From Caldilineaceae bacterium SB0664_bin_27 (GTDB taxonomy: Bacteria > Chloroflexota > Anaerolineae > Caldilineales > Caldilineaceae): a stretch of DNA of 52,206 bases. Within the stretch, counting starts at the first letter, position 1; every line of letters starts with the position of its first letter. Under the pieces are notes generated by a model. It ran no database searches. It was given only the letters and a program-made list of their open reading frames with translations, and was not told the DNA's origin. Positions 17,060 through 26,380 of this stretch are shown here, one piece after another. The stretch is taken from contig VXRG01000185.1 in assembly GCA_009838625.1 (NCBI GenBank), forward strand, positions 53,873 to 106,078, read 5' to 3'. The translations under genes and the position numbers were made by a program.

Positions 17060-18199
17060 CTATTGCTGAGCTGCGGTTGGCGCTCCCGACAGCTCGGCGA
17101 ATTGGTCGTCATAAGCCCTGGCCACGACCGGCCAGACATATTTTTCCCGAACGGCGCGCCGCAGTGAAGGCGGAGCCGCACGCGGCATTCTCAAGCGCAT
17201 GCTAGCCTTCTCGTATAGGTCCTCATCGTCTGAGTACAGGCAGGCCGGGTGCAGGTCGGAAGGGATCAGTTCAGGATAACTCAGGCGGTCCGGCAGGAGA
17301 GGAAAGGCCCCCGCCTGCACCGCTTCCAGCATGCTGATTCCGAAGAATTCGTGCTCCGCCGTACTGATGACAAGGTCGGTCCTTTGCAGAAGCGCCTGGT
17401 ATTCCTTCCTGGACGGCAGAAAACCCCAATGCTCGATTCGATGCGCCAGGCGCTGTTCGGCTTCCTGGAACTCTGCAGGAACATTGCGGAAGTTCTCTCC
17501 CGCTACGGCCAACCTGAAATCGTGACCGGCGTCCTCCAGCTTGTACAGCAGGTCAAAGAAGCGGTCCGGCCGCTTATCGTACTCCCAGCGCTGATTCCAC
17601 AGAATAAGGGGCGCCACAGGCTCCTTCCGAGGGCGATTCCCGTCCTGATTGTCGATGCCGACCGGCAATACCCTTGAGCGCGCTTCAACCTGCTCAATCT
17701 GTTCCAAGTGAATATAGTCAGGAAAGTGCTTGAGCAGGTTGGGAAGTTCACTGAACCAGCTCCGACGGTGAAACTCGGAGTTGAACAGGACCAGGTCGGC
17801 GCAAAGCTGGCTGAGCCAGTTTATCATCGCGTAAGTCAGGTCAGGCTTCTCGCCGGGGCGCCAGGGGTAGGTCAACTGGTTCTCGTGCATATAGAGAACA
17901 GTCTTGACCTGCGCCGGCAACGCCCCTCTCATCAGGGCAAGCCAGGCGGCGAGATTTGTCATGTCAGTGGCCAGGACGAGGTCGGGCAGCGGATGCTTGT
18001 CAGCTGCCGTCGCCTGCTGAGCCAGTTCAATCGCGCCGCCCTGCATCCTCCACTTCCAGAATCTGCCGGCCAGTATAAAGAGGTGAACCGAGTGCCTGCT
18101 GATGGCCTTATACCCCTCAGCCCACGCTTTGTGGCTTCCAGTGTGGTAAGGGGAGAGAAGCCAGATAGTCAGCGGATGCATTGAACTTGAATTCGTCAT
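17060..18199 (-). CDS. DUF3524/GT1 glycosyltransferase, tRNA-queuosine mannosyltransferase-like
   Basis: 379 aa. The N-terminal half (about 9-175; [45 protein letters not shown]) matches the domain formerly called DUF3524, known from animal GTDC1/QTMAN, which mannosylates queuosine at position 34 of tRNA-Asp. The C-terminal half is a GT1/GT4-like nucleotide-sugar domain with the retaining EX7E-type motif [12 protein letters not shown]. Established knowledge assigns the animal protein; the same activity here is inference. Start ATG at 18199, or at 18181, which begins closer to the conserved part; neither has a clear ribosome site. It converges with the cold-shock gene (13 bp apart). Confidence 0.82.
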   Translation of the reverse strand: MTNSSSMHPLTIWLLSPYHTGSHKAWAEGYKAISRHSVHLFILAGRFWKWRMQGGAIELAQQATAADKHPLPDLVLATDMTNLAAWLALMRGALPAQVKTVLYMHENQLTYPWRPGEKPDLTYAMINWLSQLCADLVLFNSEFHRRSWFSELPNLLKHFPDYIHLEQIEQVEARSRVLPVGIDNQDGNRPRKEPVAPLILWNQRWEYDKRPDRFFDLLYKLEDAGHDFRLAVAGENFRNVPAEFQEAEQRLAHRIEHWGFLPSRKEYQALLQRTDLVISTAEHEFFGISMLEAVQAGAFPLLPDRLSYPELIPSDLHPACLYSDDEDLYEKASMRLRMPRAAPPSLRRAVREKYVWPVVARAYDDQFAELSGAPTAAQQ

Positions 18200-18642
18200 C
18201 GATTCGCGGGCTGCAAGAGCAGCAGAGCAGTGCTAAAGCAAGCCAACGTAGCTGGCCTGCCGAGCTTGTTGAGGGGCAGCCGCCTCGGAACGGTGGCTTG
18301 AGTCTGTCAGGACACTACCCGCATTTTCGCCTAACTGACTTGCCTCAGGACGCCAACCAACAGTACCTCAACAGATAGCTTCTTTCAACTCCTTCCGGCA
18401 GGAGTGTGCAATCCCGCTCGGGGAAGACCAAAGTGAACTTCTGGCGCCGGCAATACTGCGGCCGGTCCGCTATCGGCTCCGAGACAAGGGATGCGCCGGC
18501 TAGACCGTACGCCACGCTGGACCTGAAAGGGCACGGCCTGTCTCTGCCTCTCCTGCGGAACCACTCGCCAGTCACGCCACACTTTGCTCACACTTGCGGG
18601 GCCTGACCTGCCCCTGATCAGGGCGTCCCAAGGCATAATGTG
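18200..18642. other. Long intergenic region without recognisable gene
   Basis: 443 bp between the divergent glycosyltransferase and nuclease genes. Short frames exist on both strands (for example 18345-18575 minus, 76 codons) but none has a ribosome site or a recognisable product. No tRNA, SRP, RNase P or tmRNA signature was seen. It may be a decayed gene. Confidence 0.4.
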
Positions 18643-18656
18643 AGTGAAAATTCACT
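18643..18656. promoter_or_regulatory. Possible operator palindrome
   Basis: AGTGAA-AA-TTCACT, a perfect 6-bp inverted repeat with a 2-bp centre. It ends two bases before the -35 region of the nuclease promoter, a usual place for an activator or repressor site. Confidence 0.35.
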
Positions 18657-18684
18657 TTGCGGGAAAATATGGCTATGCTATAAT
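18657..18684 (+). promoter_or_regulatory. Promoter of the bifunctional nuclease gene
   Basis: Perfect TATAAT at 18679-18684 with an extended TGC before it. The -35 region (TTGCGG, 16 bp upstream) is weak, as is common with extended -10 promoters. The start near 18691 leaves a leader of about 98 nt. Confidence 0.65.
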
Positions 18685-18788
18685 CCGATTCGTGCCAGCC
18701 TGGAGACTCGGCCAGCGCCGGCCGCCTTCGGTGAAAGGGAGGGAGACTCCATGGAACGGGTTCAGCACATCGTGTACAGGAGCAACGA

Positions 18789-19307
18789 ATGATTGAGGTG
18801 GTAATCGATAGTGTGCGCGTAAGTCTGATGTCCCAGCACAGGATCGTGGTGCTGCGAGAGGAGAGCGGCGAAAGGTATCTCCCAATTTGGATTGGCCCCT
18901 TTGAAGCTGATGCAATTACCATCCAACTGCAAGGTATCGAAGTCGTAAGGCCAATGACTCACGACCTACTGCGCCAGTTTGCGGAATCGCTGGACGGTGA
19001 GATTACACATGTCGTAATCAGCGATTTGCAAAACGAGACCTTTTTTGCTGAGATCGTCCTTGAATCCAACGGCGAATCACTGGAGATCGACAGCCGACCC
19101 AGTGATGCAGTTGCCCTCGCGGTCCGCGTTGATGTACCGATCTACGTTGCCGACGAAGTCATGGAGCGGGCCGGTATGCAGCCGGAAGAGGAGCTGGGTG
19201 TACTTAGTCAGGGTACCGAAGGCGTCGAGGAGGAGGTTAGTGAGACCAGCGACGAGGACCTGGATGTCTTCCGCGACTTTATTGAAGGTCTCGACATCGA
19301 CAACTAA
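18789..19307 (+). CDS. Bifunctional nuclease family protein (BFN/DUF151)
   Basis: 172 aa. ATG with AGGAG 7 bp upstream. The BFN domain covers about 1-130: [23 protein letters not shown] split as [11 protein letters not shown] and [12 protein letters not shown], then RPMTHDLL and [19 protein letters not shown]. Family members are small cytoplasmic proteins with reported DNase and RNase activity. The acidic tail (about 130-172) resembles the UvrB/UVR-associated extension in some members. It precedes the replication genes by 260 bp and may be read with them. Confidence 0.88.
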   Translation: MIEVVIDSVRVSLMSQHRIVVLREESGERYLPIWIGPFEADAITIQLQGIEVVRPMTHDLLRQFAESLDGEITHVVISDLQNETFFAEIVLESNGESLEIDSRPSDAVALAVRVDVPIYVADEVMERAGMQPEEELGVLSQGTEGVEEEVSETSDEDLDVFRDFIEGLDIDN

Positions 19308-19568
19308 GGGGGCTTGGTAGAGGGTCTTTTCGGCCGCAATCAAACAGTGACGGCGGACGGAAACGGGGGCTGCGCAATCGCAACAGAAGGGAATTCAGAC
19401 GGCGGTGGGGTCGCAACCAAGCGGTTCTCGCCGTTTTTTGCACTCTGGTGATTGTCTGTCTCCGGAGACGCATCTCGACGTTGACGAAGTACAGGGGGCA
19501 ATGGCAAGCGGGCACGAAGATTCCGTGCCAGATATGGCACTCAAGGAATTCACCTCTCTAGCAATTTG

Positions 19569-21548
19569 ATGAGCGAAACAGTTGAAGCAACCATCAAGAC
19601 TACGCCGGCGAATGTAGAAGCTGAGCAGGCTGTGCTCGGCTCTCTCCTGATCGATCCGGATGCGATAGTAAAGGTCTCCACTACGCTTCGTGACGTTGAT
19701 TTCTATCGCGAGCCGCACCAGTGGATCTTTGGCGCCTTGCTGGCCCTGCATGAACGCCGCGAACCGGCAGATTTTGTGACGCTCGTCGACGAACTGGAAC
19801 GGAACGAGCGGCTCGAAGAGATCGGTGGTCCCGCCTATATCACACAACTGATCAATAGCACACCGACTGCCATATATGTAGACCACTACGCCCGCATCGT
19901 AGAACGCACCGCTACATTGCGGCGCCTGATCGGGGCGGCAAATCAGATCGCCGAACTCGCCTACGACGAAAGCCACGAGGTGAACGAGGTTGTCGACAGG
20001 GCGGAAGGCATTATTTTTGGCGTCAGTGAGAGCCGCATTCACAGAGATCTGACGCCGGTTTCCCTGGTGTTGGACGAGGTTGTCGACCAGATCGACTTCC
20101 TGGCCCGCAATCAGAACAGGCTGATGGGCGTTCCCACCGGCTTTGTCCTGCTTGACAAGATGCTGGGGGGCTTCCAAAAGAGTGACCTGATCATTGTTGC
20201 CGGCCGCCCGGGAATGGGCAAGTCCAGTCTGGGGCTGTCTGTCGCCCAGAATGCCGCCCGCCGCCACAACGCCCGCGTTGCCATTTTCAGCCTGGAGATG
20301 AGCAGCGAGCAGATCGTTCAAAGGCTTCTCTCCATTGAGACGGCCATCGACAGTCACCGCTTGCGAATGGGCCAGATCGATGAGGAAGAGTGGCCGGTCC
20401 TGGTTGAGGCCGCCAATACGCTCGCCGGAACCAACATTTTTATAGACGACACGCCCAGCGCATCGGTGCTGGAGATCAGAACCAAGGCGCGCAGGCTCTA
20501 TGCCGAACGCGGCGTCGACTTGATTGTAGTCGATTACATGCAGCTCATGTCTGGCGGTGGTAGTGGTGGACCTCGGGGAGAAAACCGTCAACAGGAGATC
20601 AGCTTTATCAGCCGCTCATTGAAGGGCCTGGCCAGAGAACTCAATGTGCCCATTATCGCCCTCAGCCAGCTGAGTAGGGCCGTCGAGACCCGAGCAAACA
20701 ACAAGCCGGTACTTTCCGACCTGCGCGAAAGCGGATGCCTCTGCGGCGATACACAGGTATACCTACCAGAACTGGGCCTGTCTTGTCCGATTTCGGAACT
20801 CGTGCATCGCAAAGATTTCAGAATCGCGGCCCTCGATCAGAAAGGAGATGGGCTGGTCCCGGCCAGTGTCAGCAACGCCTTCTGCACAGGGGTCAAACCG
20901 GTCTTCCGCATTTCGACAAGACAGGGCCGCACGATCCGCGCGACCGCCAATCACAAGTTTCTTTCCGAACAGGGTTGGAGGCGACTGGATGAACTGCGAA
21001 AAGGCGACAGAATCGCCGCGGTCAATTTGCACGCCGGGACGCCGGGAGTCTGGGACTCTGATCCGCTGTCCGGGACGAGGAGTGGGCTTCAGCTTCAGCC
21101 CACCGGCCAGATCGAGCCCGGTATGGTTGACAATCTTTCAGGCTTATCCAGGGAAGAACAGCAGATTGCAAGACCTGATGTTACGGACGCTCCGCTCCCA
21201 GCTGCCGCCGAGCAGACCGCAACCATGGCAGGCGCCGTACTCTGGGACCAGGTGGCCTCGATTCAAGCAGATGGGATTGAAGAGGTATATGATCTCACGG
21301 TACCGCTATATCACAACTTTGCCGCCAACGAATTCATCGTCCACAACTCGATTGAACAGGACGCCGACGTTGTCATTTTTGTCTATCGAGAAGACTACTA
21401 CAACGAAGAAACGGACCAGCAGAACATCGCCGACCTGATGGTCGCCAAGCACCGCCACGGTACGACCGGAACGGTCAGCCTCTATTTTCGCAAGGAGCTG
21501 ACTCAGTTTCGCGATCTGAAGCTGCGGCGAGAAGACCTGGACGTCTGA
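19569..21548 (+). CDS. dnaB: Replicative DNA helicase DnaB containing a mini-intein
   Basis: 659-aa precursor of the hexameric replicative helicase. ATG at 19569 (a TTG directly before it is less likely). N-terminal domain about 15-110 ([10 protein letters not shown]); RecA-like domain with Walker [11 protein letters not shown] (211-220), Walker B-type IVVDYMQLM, and LSQLSRAVE. Residues 390-593 are an intein inserted between SDLRESG and SIEQDADVV, a known DnaB insertion site. Removing it leaves 455 aa, the normal DnaB length. A DnaD-like and a DnaC-like gene follow on the same strand, so this is a replication-initiation cluster. Confidence 0.96.
   Translation: MSETVEATIKTTPANVEAEQAVLGSLLIDPDAIVKVSTTLRDVDFYREPHQWIFGALLALHERREPADFVTLVDELERNERLEEIGGPAYITQLINSTPTAIYVDHYARIVERTATLRRLIGAANQIAELAYDESHEVNEVVDRAEGIIFGVSESRIHRDLTPVSLVLDEVVDQIDFLARNQNRLMGVPTGFVLLDKMLGGFQKSDLIIVAGRPGMGKSSLGLSVAQNAARRHNARVAIFSLEMSSEQIVQRLLSIETAIDSHRLRMGQIDEEEWPVLVEAANTLAGTNIFIDDTPSASVLEIRTKARRLYAERGVDLIVVDYMQLMSGGGSGGPRGENRQQEISFISRSLKGLARELNVPIIALSQLSRAVETRANNKPVLSDLRESGCLCGDTQVYLPELGLSCPISELVHRKDFRIAALDQKGDGLVPASVSNAFCTGVKPVFRISTRQGRTIRATANHKFLSEQGWRRLDELRKGDRIAAVNLHAGTPGVWDSDPLSGTRSGLQLQPTGQIEPGMVDNLSGLSREEQQIARPDVTDAPLPAAAEQTATMAGAVLWDQVASIQADGIEEVYDLTVPLYHNFAANEFIVHNSIEQDADVVIFVYREDYYNEETDQQNIADLMVAKHRHGTTGTVSLYFRKELTQFRDLKLRREDLDV
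20736..21347 (+). other. Mini-intein in DnaB (204 aa)
   Basis: Protein-splicing element. Block A starts with Cys1 ([14 protein letters not shown]). Block B contains T70-x2-H73 ([10 protein letters not shown]). Block F is [17 protein letters not shown] with His193, and block G ends in VHN with His203-Asn204; the first residue after it is Ser. All residues needed for splicing are present. There are no LAGLIDADG or HNH endonuclease motifs; residues about 100-168 are a linker in the place of the endonuclease, so the element is fixed and no longer mobile by itself. Confidence 0.93.
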
Positions 21549-21739
21549 TGCGCGGTAAAGCAGAATCCAATAGGGCTCACTTCAGCCGGCTGCGCTGCAC
21601 CAGCCAGATTCTGGATAAGACTCGCCAAAGGCCAGGTGTCGCGTGGTGGACGACGCAGGTTTCCTTCCAGGTCAACGATGTACCTCACTGATGACGCAAC
21701 GACTATCGATATGAATGCGCCCTTTCCGCCGGAGTCGAA

Positions 21740-22477
21740 GTGACTCGTCAACTTCCTGGCTTCATAGGCTTTCCAGATCAGGATATGCAGGCCGTCGTCG
21801 TTCCGGACCTGTTCTTCGTCGACCTCCTCCCCCAGATCGACGACCTGGCGGAGCTGAAACTGACAGTCTACTTCTTCTGGTTGCTAAACGAGCAGGAAGG
21901 GCCGCTGCGCTTTGTCCGCGGTGACGACTTGCGGCGGGATGACACGCTGCTAATGGGCTTGAGTCTGGACAGCGAACTGCGAACTCCCTTGAAAGTGCTG
22001 GAAGACGCGCTCAGTCGTGCGGTCGTCCGCAACACCCTGATCAGATTGGATGTCGATGAGAACGCGCAAGCTGGAGTGAAGAGCCAAAACGGTCAGGGCC
22101 GGCAGAATGAAGGCCTCTCCCACTCCGGAGACGAGGAGAACCAATTCGAGGACTGGTACTTCCTGAATACGGCCAAAGGACGCCAGTCCGTGGACGCCAT
22201 CCGCCAGGGCAGGCTGGTTGAGCTGCAGGGAATCATACCTGACGAAGCCCGGCTTCAGGTTGAGCGGCCGAACATTTTCGTGCTGTACGAACAGAACTTT
22301 GGGTTGATGACTGCATTTATCGCCGACCAGCTCAGGGATCTGGAAAAGAGCTACCCACCCGACTGGATCACCGAAGCAATGGAGATTGCTCTGCTCAACA
22401 ACAAGCGCCACCTGAACTACATCCGGGCGATACTGAGAAGGTGGGAGACGGAAGGCAAGGACGAAGGTTATGGATGA
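21740..22477 (+). CDS. DnaD-like replication initiation protein
   Basis: 245 aa, GTG start with GGAG upstream. The C-terminal part (about 150-240) has the DnaD/DnaB2 signature: [44 protein letters not shown]. The N-terminal part (about 10-125) resembles the DnaD winged-helix oligomerisation region. DnaD proteins act in primosome assembly and helicase loading. It sits between dnaB and an AAA+ loader and overlaps the latter by 8 bp, which supports that role. Confidence 0.82.
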   Translation: MTRQLPGFIGFPDQDMQAVVVPDLFFVDLLPQIDDLAELKLTVYFFWLLNEQEGPLRFVRGDDLRRDDTLLMGLSLDSELRTPLKVLEDALSRAVVRNTLIRLDVDENAQAGVKSQNGQGRQNEGLSHSGDEENQFEDWYFLNTAKGRQSVDAIRQGRLVELQGIIPDEARLQVERPNIFVLYEQNFGLMTAFIADQLRDLEKSYPPDWITEAMEIALLNNKRHLNYIRAILRRWETEGKDEGYG

Positions 22478-23981
22478 GTTGAGCGACCTTCTGCGAGGTA
22501 TGACGGAAGGGATGAATGGCGGCAGGGCGCCGAACCATCGGAACGCCCCGGACCAGGAGTCCGGCCTGGACAAGGACGCAGCGCCAAGGCGGGACCGTCC
22601 ACCCCCGCCAGGCTTGAATTCACGTTCGCAGCGTCTGGGCCAGTCTGTGCCGCACCTTTGCGAAAAGTGCGGCGGCGCCGGCTTTCTCATCGACGACCTG
22701 CCGGTGGGCCATCCCGACTATGGCAGGCCTGTCCCTTGTCAATGCAAGTTGGACGAACGACGCTCGAAAAGGCGCAGCCACTTCAGAGATGCTCATAAGC
22801 TGGCAGCGCTGGCGCGATTCACTTTCGAGACTTTCAATACTGATCTTTCCTATCTCCCTCCCCACAAACTAGACAGCCTCGTAAGGGCCTATGACGCGGC
22901 GCACGAATTTGCTTTGAAGCCCGAAGGTTGGCTGCTGTTCACCGGCACTTACGGATGCGGGAAGACCCACCTCGCCGCGGCCATCGCCAACTGCCGCATC
23001 GAAAACGACAAATCAGCAGTTTTCGTCGTGGTACCCGATCTATTGGACCACCTGCGTTCTACCTTCGGCCCCAGCAGTGAAGCCAGCTATGACGACCTCT
23101 TCGACGAAGTCCGAAACACCCCTGTCCTCATCCTTGACGATCTTGGCGTACAGGTCGCAAGTCCCTGGACCCAGGAGAAGATGTTTCAAATTCTGAATGA
23201 CCGCTATAACCGGCAGCTGCCGACCGTCTTGACGACAAATCAGCGACTCGAAGACCTGGACCAGCGGCTGCGCAGCCGGCTTCAGGACCAGGACCTCGTC
23301 AGGAACATCCCAATACTCGCAACTGACTATCGCGCCGGCGCAAACCCGGGTCAGGGCGACCTGAGTACACTCTCCTTTCACGCCTCGCAGACGTTCGAAA
23401 CGTTCGAAGTGCAGCTGCGCAACAGTTCAGCACCTGTAACTGCCAATTTGAGAAGAGTTAAGGATGCGGCGGAGGCGTTCGCCCATGGCTGCAGCGGCTG
23501 GTTGATCCTGTTGGGCGACAGTGGTGTTGGTAAGACCCATCTGGCGGCGGCGATTTCTAATGCACTGCGAGCCGATGGGCTGGACGACATCATGTTCGTG
23601 GTTGTACCGGACCTGCTCGATTATTTGCGGGCCGCTTTCAATCCTCAGTCCCCAATACCGTACGATCGCCGCTTTGACGAACTGAAGCGTACTCCCATGC
23701 TCGTATTGGACGATCTTGGAACGGAGAGCGCCACCCCCTGGGCCAGGGAGAAGCTGTTTCAACTCCTCAACTTCCGCTACACGGCTCAGTTGCCCACTGT
23801 CATTACTTCAAGCATTTCCGAGGACAGACTGGAACCCTGGCTGCGCACACGTATCAGTGACGCGATCCATTGCCAGGTGCTGACTATTGAAACGACCAGC
23901 TACCGCGGCAGCGCCGATCAGATGGCAGCCCGCCAGCTGAGGCGGCCGCAGAAACCCTCGAGTGGCGACATCCCCTATTGA
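22470..23981 (+). CDS. Helicase-loader-like protein with zinc finger and two tandem DnaC/IstB-type AAA+ domains
   Basis: 503 aa. Residues 1-60 are a Pro-rich, poorly ordered lead. A zinc motif follows (Cys64-x2-Cys67, Cys90-x-Cys92), as in DnaI/DnaC-type loaders. AAA+ domain 1 spans about 115-290: Walker [12 protein letters not shown] (158-168), Walker B VLILDDLG (219-226), sensor TTNQ, arginine-finger region RLRSRL. Domain 2 spans about 302-480 with the same order: [11 protein letters not shown] (349-359), MLVLDDLG (410-417), ITSS, WLRTRI. Both copies keep all nucleotide-binding motifs. Usual loaders have a single such domain. Neighbours dnaB and the DnaD-like gene point to helicase loading. 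Confidence 0.9.
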   Translation: MDELSDLLRGMTEGMNGGRAPNHRNAPDQESGLDKDAAPRRDRPPPPGLNSRSQRLGQSVPHLCEKCGGAGFLIDDLPVGHPDYGRPVPCQCKLDERRSKRRSHFRDAHKLAALARFTFETFNTDLSYLPPHKLDSLVRAYDAAHEFALKPEGWLLFTGTYGCGKTHLAAAIANCRIENDKSAVFVVVPDLLDHLRSTFGPSSEASYDDLFDEVRNTPVLILDDLGVQVASPWTQEKMFQILNDRYNRQLPTVLTTNQRLEDLDQRLRSRLQDQDLVRNIPILATDYRAGANPGQGDLSTLSFHASQTFETFEVQLRNSSAPVTANLRRVKDAAEAFAHGCSGWLILLGDSGVGKTHLAAAISNALRADGLDDIMFVVVPDLLDYLRAAFNPQSPIPYDRRFDELKRTPMLVLDDLGTESATPWAREKLFQLLNFRYTAQLPTVITSSISEDRLEPWLRTRISDAIHCQVLTIETTSYRGSADQMAARQLRRPQKPSSGDIPY

Positions 23982-24002
23982 GGGTGGTGAATCGACCCCG
24001 TT

Positions 24003-24030
24003 CTGACGCTTAGTCAGCTTATGATATAAT
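24003..24030 (+). promoter_or_regulatory. Promoter of the SH3 lipoprotein gene
   Basis: CTGACG (24003-24008), 16-bp spacer, TATAAT (24025-24030) with TGa before the -10. The predicted start near 24037 rules out the in-frame TTG at 24034 as translation start and supports the ATG at 24103. Confidence 0.6.
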
Positions 24031-24102
24031 CTGTTGGCCCTTTTTCCTCCGTTGTCTACGATTGCCCGTCTGCCTATTGATATGAACAGGGGAATCCTTT
24101 CC

Positions 24103-25017
24103 ATGCGCTGGTTACATCTGCCAACTTTCCTGATATCAGTCCTGCTGGTTGCAGCCTGTGGTTCGCGGAGTGCGTCGTTGGAGTCGGCCCTTCCCACAAA
24201 CACGCCGGTCCCGACATTTACCGCTACGCCCGCCGGCGTTGCGCCGGCGACAGGTGGGGGGCAGGTCAGCTCGCAAACACCGTCCCAGCCGGCCGCAACA
24301 TCTGTGCCGCCGGCGGCAACGGCAACGCCTGAGTCTCCTATGGTTACGATAGGAAATGTACTCATGAATGTTCGCGGAGGTCCGGGTACAAACTACAACG
24401 TAATAGGCACGGCTTCACCCGGTCAGGAATTCCTGATCACCGGCAAGAACCCCGGGCTCGGCGACTGGTGGCAAATCGATTACCAAGGCCGGAACGGGTG
24501 GGTCTACGGCCAGCTGGTTACTGCTTCGAATGTCCAGACCGTACAGGTGGCCCTGAATATTCCGGCTCCCCCGCCGCCTACTGCCACTCCTGTCCCGCCT
24601 CCGACGCCCGTTCCCCAGCCAACACAACCTCCAGCGCCTCGGTTCCCATATTCCCTGATTGATAGGGGAAGTTGCCCGGTGAACAGGCAACAGACCTTCT
24701 TTGAGGGCCTCGTGTATGACAGAAATAACAACCCCAAGAACGGAGTTTGCGTGCACATCGCCTTCGGCGGCCCGCGGAACACCAAGTGTACCGGCTGCGG
24801 AAAACCGACAGGAAATTGGGGCTTTTCTCCCTTTGGAGGTCGGGCTAACTCGGGCACTTTCGTCGAAATATTTGTTGTGAACTGTCCTGGCTCCGGGTGG
24901 GACGATCCGAAAACGCGCACTAAGGACTTTTCAAACCTTTCGCCCCTCTCGGAGAAATGGTCGACCACGATTGGTGAAAGCGTTGGCTGCGTCAACATTA
25001 CTTTCAAGGAGAACTAG
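24103..25017 (+). CDS. SH3-domain lipoprotein
   Basis: 304 aa from the ATG at 24103, chosen because AGGGGA lies 9 bp upstream and a lipoprotein signal follows (LLVAAC, Cys19). A Thr/Pro/Ala-rich stalk (30-80) precedes a bacterial SH3 domain (80-142; LMNVRGGPGTNYNVIGTA, NGWVYGQLV), which commonly binds the cell wall. A Pro-rich linker (150-180) leads to a C-terminal domain with four cysteines (Cys191, 216, 229, 232) that I do not recognise. Probably anchored on the outer face of the membrane. Confidence 0.85.
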   Translation: MRWLHLPTFLISVLLVAACGSRSASLESALPTNTPVPTFTATPAGVAPATGGGQVSSQTPSQPAATSVPPAATATPESPMVTIGNVLMNVRGGPGTNYNVIGTASPGQEFLITGKNPGLGDWWQIDYQGRNGWVYGQLVTASNVQTVQVALNIPAPPPPTATPVPPPTPVPQPTQPPAPRFPYSLIDRGSCPVNRQQTFFEGLVYDRNNNPKNGVCVHIAFGGPRNTKCTGCGKPTGNWGFSPFGGRANSGTFVEIFVVNCPGSGWDDPKTRTKDFSNLSPLSEKWSTTIGESVGCVNITFKEN

Positions 25018-25096
25018 GGCGCCTGGCGTTGTGTTGGCCATTCCTACTTTACGGCTCGCGGTTTAGGACAATCTACTGAGATTCGATTCGAACACT

Positions 25097-26377
25097 GTGA
25101 AACACGCTGTACGTGAAACTCTGGTTCTCTGGGCCGGCCTGCTGCTGTGCGGCGGACTGGCCCTCTTGTTGTTGGCATTGAGCCCATCCCGTCAATGGCT
25201 CGGGGCCCGGACAGGTGAGTTGGACCTTCTACCTCAAATCAAAGGGCTGACCGACCTGGCTGGAGGAGTGCTGCGGCCGCAGTTGCATCTTGCCCCGCAG
25301 GAAGTGACGGATTATGCCGACGTCTCTCCATTCGGCATAAACGTCTTCCTCGAACAGGAGGTCGAACCGGCCAAACGAGAATGGGCGGTACAGCTGGCTG
25401 CGCAGGCAGGATTCAAGTGGCTGCGCCAGGAGTTTGTGTGGGAGGATATCGAGGTTCACGGCAAAGGCGATTTCGAGGACCGTCGTCACGACCCGGCCCG
25501 CTCCGCCTGGGACAAATACGATCACATCGTTGCTCTGGCCGAACAGTACGATCTGCAACTGATAGTGAGAATCTCGAATCCTCCTGCTTGGAGCCGCGCC
25601 AATGGCAACGAGGCCGGCCCATACGCGCCGCCCGACAACTACCAGGACTTCGCCGATTTCGCGGGCGCCGTGGCCGCCCGTTACCAGGGCCGGATCCGCT
25701 ATTACCAGTTGTGGAACGAACCCAATATCTTCCCCGAATGGGGTGTCAACACCATTGATCCGGAAGCATACGTTGAGCTCCTCAAGTCTGGCGCCGCGGC
25801 AATCCGGGCCGTCGACCCGGAAGCCGTTATCATCGCCGGCGCACTGGCCGCGACCGTAGACCTGGACGGGACAACAGTCCCCGGACTCAGCTTCTCCGAC
25901 CTGCTCTTCCTTCAGAGGATGTACGACGCCGGCGCGGCCCCCTACTTCGATGTAATGGCAACGCAGGGCTACGGGCTGTGGTCCGGGCCGACCGACCGGC
26001 GCATGCACCCTCGCGTCATGAACTTCGGCCGGCCCCAGTTCATTCGCGATCTGATGGTCGCCAACGGCGACGGGCACAAGCCAATCTGGATTAGTGAGAT
26101 GAACTGGAACGCTGCCCCGACAGACGTCGAGCCGCGTTACGGGCGCGTCAGTCTCGATGAGCAGTCAACGAATCTGCCCTTGGCCTTCGAACGGATACGT
26201 GAGGACTGGCCCTGGTTGGGCGTTGCCAACGTCTGGTACCTCAAACGGGCGACCGACCTCTGGGAGCAGAATCGACAGCCGGAGGCATACTTTCGTCTCC
26301 TCGCCCCGGATTTCACCCCCCAGCCGGTATATGAGTCGGTCCGGGCCTATATTTCCAGCGCAGGCGGTCAAAACTAG
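25097..26377 (+). CDS. Membrane-anchored GH-A clan glycoside hydrolase (GH39/GH5-like)
   Basis: 426 aa, GTG start. Residues 8-28 form an uncleaved signal anchor or signal peptide. The catalytic domain (about 75-420) is a TIM barrel with acid/base Glu208 in YYQLWNEPNIF and nucleophile Glu334 in IWISEMNWN. The family resembles GH39/GH5 and the cellulase-like domain of Chloroflexi surface proteins; substrate unknown. The next gene, a membrane glycosyltransferase, starts 4 bp after its stop, so the two are co-transcribed and may act on the same extracellular glycan. Confidence 0.85.
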   Translation: MKHAVRETLVLWAGLLLCGGLALLLLALSPSRQWLGARTGELDLLPQIKGLTDLAGGVLRPQLHLAPQEVTDYADVSPFGINVFLEQEVEPAKREWAVQLAAQAGFKWLRQEFVWEDIEVHGKGDFEDRRHDPARSAWDKYDHIVALAEQYDLQLIVRISNPPAWSRANGNEAGPYAPPDNYQDFADFAGAVAARYQGRIRYYQLWNEPNIFPEWGVNTIDPEAYVELLKSGAAAIRAVDPEAVIIAGALAATVDLDGTTVPGLSFSDLLFLQRMYDAGAAPYFDVMATQGYGLWSGPTDRRMHPRVMNFGRPQFIRDLMVANGDGHKPIWISEMNWNAAPTDVEPRYGRVSLDEQSTNLPLAFERIREDWPWLGVANVWYLKRATDLWEQNRQPEAYFRLLAPDFTPQPVYESVRAYISSAGGQN

Positions 26378-26380
26378 ACT

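Noticed and set aside
18345..18575. 76-codon minus-strand frame as a gene
   Set aside because: No ribosome site, no recognisable motif, composition unlike the neighbouring proteins.
21677..21743. 21-codon frame before the DnaD-like gene
   Set aside because: It lacks a ribosome site and any recognisable feature; overlap with the GTG start is likely chance.
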